From JAAYBY01 sp964465385 (GTDB taxonomy: Bacteria; Bacillota; Clostridia; Saccharofermentanales; UBA5734), in contig CAYXIM010000013.1 of assembly GCA_964465385.1 (NCBI GenBank), forward strand, positions 1-27,759: DNA of 27,759 nt, given 5' to 3'. Below are positions 23,701 through 27,759 of this stretch, piece by piece. The translations under genes were made by a program, and so were the position numbers. The notes under the pieces are model-generated. The model was not told the origin of the DNA, did no database searches, and saw only the letters and a list, made by a program, of their open reading frames with translations. Position 1 is the first letter of the stretch; the number at the start of each line of letters is the position of its first letter.

Positions 23701-24088
23701 GGCAGAAAAGGCTAGCCTTTCCTTCCAATCTCTCTCACACAATGATCGGCGACAGATCCGTTTTGATGACCAGCTGAACATTGCTGTATTGGATCAGGGT
23801 ACGCCAGTCCCCCTTGAAAGCCTGAGCAAGGGGACACGAGACCAGCTGTACCTGGCCCTTCGCCTGGCCATTGCAGATGCCCTGTCTGAGGAGATCCGGT
23901 TGCCGATTGTGCTGGATGATCCGTTGCAAAGCAGCGACAGCCACAGGATTCGACATTTCCGAGCGCTCATTGCCGCCCAACAGGGCCGACAGTTTATCCT
24001 GCTTTCACATGCGATTCAGTATGAAGACTGGGGACGTTCGATTGCCATCGAACGAGCGGGTGCAGCTGACCTCAGCCACCTGCAATAA
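20759..24088 (+). CDS. yhaN: YhaN-like SMC/Rad50-type ATPase with membrane hairpin
   Basis: This 1109-residue protein has split ATPase halves at its two ends and long coiled coils between. Walker A reads APNESGKT (35-42), with Ala where Gly is usual. The C-terminal half has the signature LSKGTRDQ (about 1021-1028), Walker B PIVLDDP (about 1048-1054, Asp-Asp rather than Asp-Glu) and an H-loop LLSHA (about 1080). At about 516-565, two hydrophobic helices separated by a short turn form a membrane hairpin at the point where SbcC has its zinc hook; no CxxC hook is present. This arrangement is that of B. subtilis YhaN rather than SbcC. The complex would be tethered to the membrane. The start overlaps the yhaO stop, with GGAGG at 20741-20745, a rather long 13-nt spacing. 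It is longer than B. subtilis YhaN (roughly 960). Confidence 0.85.
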   Translation: MTSGVVFQKLILEGFGPYRKATVFHFEPGINTYVAPNESGKTSMAAGLVATLFGLAQRQRSASGFTLARLRNRYQPAACRSALLFLSAGRSYLLQRNFDTHDVVIWEVEADERRQLFAGQHNPQALRPLEGYDTLLQDLLGISSRELFEEVYFVAQPLPEVDRISAQIQSLLAGGKSVAFQDALERLVEQLKALTKFVGPNDRGISARNLTNDGELERLDQVIRRKKEQIDLSQESSERLLGVQQALLTCEAELTDLKTVYAQHEKTQKAWSNWQMLAQRYQAARKERRRLAEAVKQGEGLASELTSLQKILQTQYTPFHEADGEDLATPLHQLIHCRQQIQESKNRYQELIKQGRQTDQALEQVAASMGAGISWQKLGTDPVDKLRTVRGFAADCLAVWQQVTVSRSQLAAVRRTLLKDYRLLEEADETDLALLADHKAIASRLALEENEARTAFEAIQHRWQAVKSAQEQHKQDHAAVMELGPDAARFAREKKQLLEKQDLLRENLAASKRLTASRIFFQLLVAAPLASAVFFLIGADRWPWALTGSLISLVLGYLAADALRQRLPGRFKQNRDRLLAEQEAVNQELSALNQKLGSFASVEGPTLVDLIQRLDTRDKALAELIAEQEKLDQADLVRLEGAFRSRQAAVVAHAAALAPYASHHPDLTQAYKDWQALHHAATRLESDLQQLLSSQLHSTDAQVDGVDPSKQGQGQWQQTASFMRVLLDPPPQPTVVGLIERLSALTENWWQEQEREAEAFIQRREEMARLTHEQRVSLDALEQEHGRLLKLQQEESNLLILLDAPLASQEDDPQKTLAAYQRFQDEKASARQKEAALRLLLDSWQVSDLDRLKDRLETSADETHGWMTQWQEHINRFPGLPPVDQAQDLLHSQQQTDQLDEAVRVAAEQMDKAQEKRDSLMRELARLEGIDPINIAAAELEWQALCLAQKQAEQKADALTLAYKALKHTIAAYSHTYQERLAEKASLSFQSLSHNDRRQIRFDDQLNIAVLDQGTPVPLESLSKGTRDQLYLALRLAIADALSEEIRLPIVLDDPLQSSDSHRIRHFRALIAAQQGRQFILLSHAIQYEDWGRSIAIERAGAADLSHLQ

Positions 24089-24130
24089 GCCAAAAGTGGC
24101 GGGTTAAACGTCGATCTGGCACCATGGGAG

Positions 24131-24178
24131 CAAGAACAAGCCATCTTTCCTGGTTGAAAAGGTTAGTGTTCTTGTTTT
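24131..24178 (+). terminator. possible terminator after yhaN
   Basis: CAAGAACA (24131-24138) pairs with TGTTCTTG (24167-24174) and TTTT follows. The stem is short and the loop long (28 nt), so efficiency is doubtful. A 5-bp stem GCCAC/GTGGC (24075-24100) also spans the stop codon. Confidence 0.45.
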
Positions 24179-24345
24179 GAAATCTATCTCCATTAGGCAA
24201 AACCGAATATGAGAGCTGTACACCCGCTCTTAAAACCTGCCTGATAACCATATTTTCAAGTGCTGGTTTTTGTTAGCTTAACAAGGATAGCAGGAAAATT
24301 ATTTAACATGAAAAAATAAAGCAACATGGGCACCATTTGGCTTGC

Positions 24346-24374
24346 TTGAAGAGATCAGACAACTGTGTTACAGT
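24346..24374 (+). promoter_or_regulatory. candidate promoter of the P-type ATPase gene
   Basis: TTGAAG (24346-24351) and TACAGT (24369-24374) are spaced by 17 nt, and TGT directly precedes the -10, giving an extended form. Each hexamer matches consensus at four of six positions. The leader would be about 90 nt. Confidence 0.4.
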
Positions 24375-24471
24375 CGATTTTAATGCAAGCGATCCAGATT
24401 GAAGGCATGGCTTTGCTGCGTTGCTGTGGTTTTTATTGGTTCTGAGAAAAGATGAGTGGATGAGGGTGCGC

Positions 24472-27180
24472 ATGAACAATCGAAGAAAGGGGAGAACCCA
24501 AGGGTTGGCCGAGCGCCAACAAAAAACAAACCAGCGCTTGATGGCCGCCGCGACCGAATCGGTGGAAACACTCTATGAACGATTGGAGTCTTCTGCCAAG
24601 GGTAAGACCTTGGATCAGGTCAAGGTGGCGAGAGAACAATATGGTGATAACACCGTCACGACCCATCAGGACCATACCTTGATCAAGCAGTTGGTGCAAG
24701 CCTTTGTTAATCCCTTTACCTTGATTCTAATTGCCCTTGCCCTGGTCTCTGTTTTTACGGATGTCATCTTTGTTCAAGCAGGAAAAGCTGATTACACCAC
24801 GGTCATCATCATTGCCAGCATGGTGTTTATTTCTGGGGCTTTGCGCTTTATTCAAGAGACACGCAGCGGAAAAGCGGCTGAAAAATTGCTTGAGATGATT
24901 GAAACGACAGCCAATATCGAACGAATCAGCCATGCCGCTCGAGAAATTCCCCTGGACGAAATTGTTGTGGGAGATTTGGTCCACTTGTCGGCCGGTGATA
25001 TGATCCCGGCAGATATCCGTCTGATTGAGACCAAAGACTTGTTTATCAGCCAGTCTGCTCTGACGGGCGAGAGCGAGCCGGTTGAAAAAGCAGCGGCCCT
25101 TTCCAACCCGACGCAAGCTCCGCTTGACCAGCAAAACCTGGCTTTTATGGGCACCAGTGTCTTGACCGGATATGGCCGGGGTCTGGTGGTGGCAACCGGC
25201 AACGACACGCTCTTTGGCGGCATCGCCCAATCACTGAACAAGGAGCCGATTCAGACCAGTTTTGAAAAAGGTGTTAATGCGGTTTCCTGGGTTTTGATTC
25301 GTTTCATGATGGTCATGGTGCCCATTGTGTTTGTCATCAATGGTGTGACCAAGGGAGACTGGCTCAGTGCGTTGCTTTTTGCCATCTCCATAGCGGTTGG
25401 CTTGACGCCTGAAATGCTGCCCATGATTGTCACTGCGGGGCTGGCCAAAGGTGCTGTAGCCATGTCTCGGAAAAAAGTCATCATCAAAACCCTCAATTCC
25501 ATTCAGAACCTGGGAGCTATCAACATTCTGTGTACCGATAAAACCGGAACCCTGACCGAAGATCTGGTGACCTTGCAGGATCATCTGAATGTTGAAGGGC
25601 AGACAGATACGCGTGTCTTGCGCTATGGGTTTTTGAACAGTTATTACCAGACGGGCTTAAAAAACCTGATCGATCTGGCCATTATCGATAAAGCTATGGC
25701 GTTAAAAGACCGTGATCCCAATCTGGAAATCGGCTTGACCCGCTACCAAAAAGTGGATGAGGTGCCGTTCGATTTTGATAGAAGGCGGCTCAGCGTTGTG
25801 GTTGCGGATGAGCATGGCAAAACCCAGATGATCACCAAAGGTGCTGTTGAAGAAATGCTGTCTATTTCCAGCACCGTGGCATACCGCGGTGTCGAGCGGA
25901 CGTTGTCCGGTGAGATGAAACAGATGGTGCTGGACCAGGTGCAAGCATTAAATGATCAGGGTATGCGCGTGATCGCTGTTTCCCGAAAGATCAATCCGGC
26001 GCCAGTTGGGGCCTTTTCTGTCGCAGATGAGCAGGATATGGTTCTGATCGGATATCTGGCTTTTTTAGATCCACCCAAGGAAAGTGCAGCTCAAGCTATT
26101 GAAACCCTGCAGGCCAAAGGTGTACAGATCAAGGTGATCACAGGCGACAACGAAGCGGTGGCAAAAAGTGTTTGCCAGCAGGTGGGCATTCAGTTTGATG
26201 ACATTTATACCGGCTCTGATGTGGACGCGTTATCAGATCAGGCACTTGCTGATCTGGCCGAACAGGTTTCGGTTTTTGCCAAAACATCTCCCGCTCAAAA
26301 AACACGTATCATGCATGCCCTGAGAAGCAAAGGCCATTCTGTCGGTTATCTCGGGGACGGCATCAACGATGCCGGCGCTTTGGAAGCGGCTGATGTGGGT
26401 ATTTCTGTTGATAACGCTGTTGATATCGCCAAGGAATCGGCCGACGTCATTTTGCTTGAAAAAGACCTGATGGTTTTGGAAGAAGGCATCCTTGAAGGCA
26501 GGAAGACCTATGCCAATATCATGAAATATATCAAGCTGACCGCTTCCTCAAACTTTGGAAACGTGTTCTCTGTTTTGGTCGCCAGTGCATTTTTACCCTT
26601 TTTGCCCATGGCGTCCTTACATTTGATTTTGCTCAACTTGATCTATGACGTTTCCTGTATCGCTATTCCCTGGGACCATGTTGATTCGGCGTATCTGGAC
26701 CAGCCCAGAGCCTGGGATGCCGGCTCGGTTTCAACCTTTATGCTGTGGATTGGACCGATCAGTTCCATTTTTGATATCACCACCTATGTGCTCATGTATT
26801 ATGTGATTGCCCCCATGTTTACAGGTGGCTTGCTCTACCATCAACTGGCAGATCCCACCCAGGCGGCCCTTTTTGTTGCTGTTTTTCAAGCGGGATGGTT
26901 CATCGAATCCATGTGGAGCCAAACTTTGGTTATTCACATGATCCGGACACCGAAAATTCCATTTGTCCAGAGCCGGGCGTCCAGCCAGCTGACGCTGCTG
27001 ACATTTGCCGGGATTGCTCTGGCAACCGTGATCCCTTTTACCGGTATTGGGGCTGCCATGGGATTGGCTCCTTTGCCTGGCATCTATTTTGTTTATCTGG
27101 CCGTGACCTTGGTGCTTTATATGGCATTGGCCACGCTTATGAAAAACCTCTATATTAAAAAATACCAGGAGCTGCTTTAA
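24472..27180 (+). CDS. mgtA: magnesium-type P-type ATPase (MgtA family)
   Basis: The 902-residue membrane pump contains all P-type ATPase marks. SQSALTGESEPVEK (actuator domain) lies near residue 195, the phosphorylated Asp is in CTDKTGTLTED near 355, ITGDN near 560, and GDGINDAGALEAADVGIS near 628-645. The C-terminal set of membrane helices, the VDNAVDIAKESADVILLEKDL block and the overall length match magnesium importers (MgtA/MgtB, type IIIB) rather than calcium pumps. It would move Mg2+ into the cell with ATP. GAGGG at 24462-24466 precedes the ATG at 24472 by about 5 nt. An ATG at 24460 and a TTG at 24421 are in frame but less well placed. A hairpin spans its stop codon. Confidence 0.9.
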   Translation: MNNRRKGRTQGLAERQQKTNQRLMAAATESVETLYERLESSAKGKTLDQVKVAREQYGDNTVTTHQDHTLIKQLVQAFVNPFTLILIALALVSVFTDVIFVQAGKADYTTVIIIASMVFISGALRFIQETRSGKAAEKLLEMIETTANIERISHAAREIPLDEIVVGDLVHLSAGDMIPADIRLIETKDLFISQSALTGESEPVEKAAALSNPTQAPLDQQNLAFMGTSVLTGYGRGLVVATGNDTLFGGIAQSLNKEPIQTSFEKGVNAVSWVLIRFMMVMVPIVFVINGVTKGDWLSALLFAISIAVGLTPEMLPMIVTAGLAKGAVAMSRKKVIIKTLNSIQNLGAINILCTDKTGTLTEDLVTLQDHLNVEGQTDTRVLRYGFLNSYYQTGLKNLIDLAIIDKAMALKDRDPNLEIGLTRYQKVDEVPFDFDRRRLSVVVADEHGKTQMITKGAVEEMLSISSTVAYRGVERTLSGEMKQMVLDQVQALNDQGMRVIAVSRKINPAPVGAFSVADEQDMVLIGYLAFLDPPKESAAQAIETLQAKGVQIKVITGDNEAVAKSVCQQVGIQFDDIYTGSDVDALSDQALADLAEQVSVFAKTSPAQKTRIMHALRSKGHSVGYLGDGINDAGALEAADVGISVDNAVDIAKESADVILLEKDLMVLEEGILEGRKTYANIMKYIKLTASSNFGNVFSVLVASAFLPFLPMASLHLILLNLIYDVSCIAIPWDHVDSAYLDQPRAWDAGSVSTFMLWIGPISSIFDITTYVLMYYVIAPMFTGGLLYHQLADPTQAALFVAVFQAGWFIESMWSQTLVIHMIRTPKIPFVQSRASSQLTLLTFAGIALATVIPFTGIGAAMGLAPLPGIYFVYLAVTLVLYMALATLMKNLYIKKYQELL

Positions 27181-27200
27181 GTTACATCCTTTAAGCAGCT
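27170..27200 (+). other. hairpin around the mgtA stop codon
   Basis: AGCTGCTT (27170-27177) pairs perfectly with AAGCAGCT (27193-27200). The TAA (27178-27180) opens the 15-nt loop. No T-run follows, and the DUF2007 gene begins 49 nt later, so it may modulate rather than end transcription. Confidence 0.5.
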
Positions 27201-27248
27201 ATGTTGGTCTTAAAACCAGTCAATTGTGACGAGGTAAAAGGAGAAAAA

Positions 27249-27461
27249 ATGGAGCAAATTTTACGAGGCGACTACGTTGATATATCCTTGGCCAAGAATC
27301 TCTTAGAGAAAAATGGCATCGCCTGCCTGATGAAATCTGAACACGGGGCGGGTTTTGTCATCCAAACCGGCGGCGCTTTTGAACAGTATGATCTTTTTGT
27401 ATCATCTGAGGATCGAGAACGAGCCTTGGCTTTGTGTGCATACCTAACGGAACCGACTTAA
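27249..27461 (+). CDS. DUF2007-family small protein
   Basis: The 70-residue protein fits the DUF2007 family (putative signal-transducing protein, PF09413). It starts MEQILRGDYVDISLAKNLLEKNGI, followed by a short beta region and a C-terminal segment YDLFVSSEDRERALALC. This is the usual ferredoxin-like pattern of one strand, a helix carrying 'A-x-x-L-L-x-x-x-GI', strands and a final helix. Function is unknown; related domains resemble PII-type sensors in fold. AAAAGGAG at 27236-27243 lies 5 nt before the ATG; the frame extends upstream to 27201 without a ribosome site. It lies 68 nt after mgtA and could be expressed with it. Confidence 0.82.
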   Translation: MEQILRGDYVDISLAKNLLEKNGIACLMKSEHGAGFVIQTGGAFEQYDLFVSSEDRERALALCAYLTEPT

Positions 27462-27568
27462 ATCAAAAAACAACAAAGCATGCGTTCATAAATGAAGATG
27501 CTAATTGTGGCGCTGAACTTACGTGGCAAGCTATAGAATGAGACAAAAAGATCTGGCACAGCGAAAAA

Positions 27569-27759
27569 ATGGCCGCCTTCAGGCATGAGACATTGTCATC
27601 CTCATCTAATGGATGGAGATTGCATTCAATCCGTTTTCCGCCTCTGTCTCAAGAGATAGCCACTTGGTTAGACGCGTTCAACAAATGGTCTAGCAGCAAA
27701 AAGTTCTATGAACAAGGTTTTTCCACCAGGATTGAAGCCTGCGTTAATCTGATTGCGTG
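27569..27759 (+). CDS. unrecognised partial reading frame at window edge
   Basis: From the ATG at 27569 the frame stays open to the end of the window for 63 codons, and it is also open back to 27542. The translation looks protein-like: it begins MAAFRHETLSSSSNGWRL, continues with a P-P-L-S-Q-E-I segment, a W-L-D-A-F-N-K-W helix and a C-terminal part with mixed charge. There is no ribosome site before 27569, so the true start could differ or this could be a remnant. I do not recognise a family. A minus-strand frame entering from the right edge (29 codons to a stop near 27673) is shorter and less convincing. Confidence 0.35.
   Translation, partial: MAAFRHETLSSSSNGWRLHSIRFPPLSQEIATWLDAFNKWSSSKKFYEQGFSTRIEACVNLIA

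Larger units (their letters stand above)
24089..24471. other. 383-bp gap before the P-type ATPase gene
   Basis: No gene. It holds the terminator candidate at 24131-24178 and the promoter candidate at 24346-24374. I looked for a magnesium riboswitch (M-box) because the next gene is MgtA-like, and did not see its conserved sequences. A few weak hairpins occur (AGAGC/GCTCT near 24212, AACCA/TGGTT near 24247). Confidence 0.45.

Noticed and set aside
24181..24471. Possible magnesium riboswitch before mgtA
   Set aside because: The conserved M-box blocks are not present; only weak unrelated hairpins occur.

Overview
The window reads as chromosomal DNA of an anaerobic, low-redundancy Firmicute, most likely a Clostridia-type organism. 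The reasons are strong GGAGG ribosome sites with frequent GTG and TTG starts, a YhaO/YhaN nuclease pair, a DUF4003 protein, a TIGR04076 protein, a DeoR regulator beside an ABC transporter, and an oxygen-sensitive class I (Fe-S) hydro-lyase. This placement is inference; no rRNA, tRNA or other marker is present to fix the species. Base composition looks close to 50% GC. All 21 complete genes called lie on the + strand, and several intergenic gaps are long (350-800 bp).

Layout. (1) 141-2050: a small Cys-rich protein and a ceramidase-like metal hydrolase, followed by a perfect 13-bp hairpin. (2) 2051-5536: an 800-bp gap, a HAD phosphatase, a DMT-family exporter whose promoter spacer holds a perfect 14-bp palindrome, and an AhpD-like protein. 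(3) 5789-6901: tryptophanyl-tRNA synthetase. (4) 7248-10450: a tightly overlapping four-gene operon, AtuA-like (DUF1446), DUF4387, and the alpha and beta subunits of a class I fumarase/tartrate-dehydratase-type enzyme, with a TATAAT box and an 18-bp dyad upstream. (5) 10451-13398: a structured gap, then DUF4003, exodeoxyribonuclease III and a TIGR04076 protein, ended by a clear rho-independent terminator. (6) 13588-19415: DeoR regulator, YjbQ variant, and an ABC transporter (lipoprotein, fused double permease, ATPase) of the Fbp/Afu type, running from a near-consensus promoter to a terminator. (7) 19632-24088: YhaO/YhaN-type DNA repair nuclease and ATPase with a membrane hairpin. (8) 24472-27461: MgtA-type P-type ATPase and a DUF2007 protein. 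(9) An unrecognised reading frame runs off the right edge.

The parts most worth attention are the AtuA/DUF4387/hydro-lyase operon, whose beta subunit departs from the fumarase active-site motifs, and the DeoR-YjbQ-ABC unit, which fits sugar-phosphate or other phospho-compound uptake better than iron uptake. Also notable are the regulatory palindromes (MerR-like arrangement upstream of the exporter) and a 10-bp sequence that recurs four times, only in intergenic DNA. I saw no CRISPR array, no tRNA, no complete insertion sequence and no prophage.
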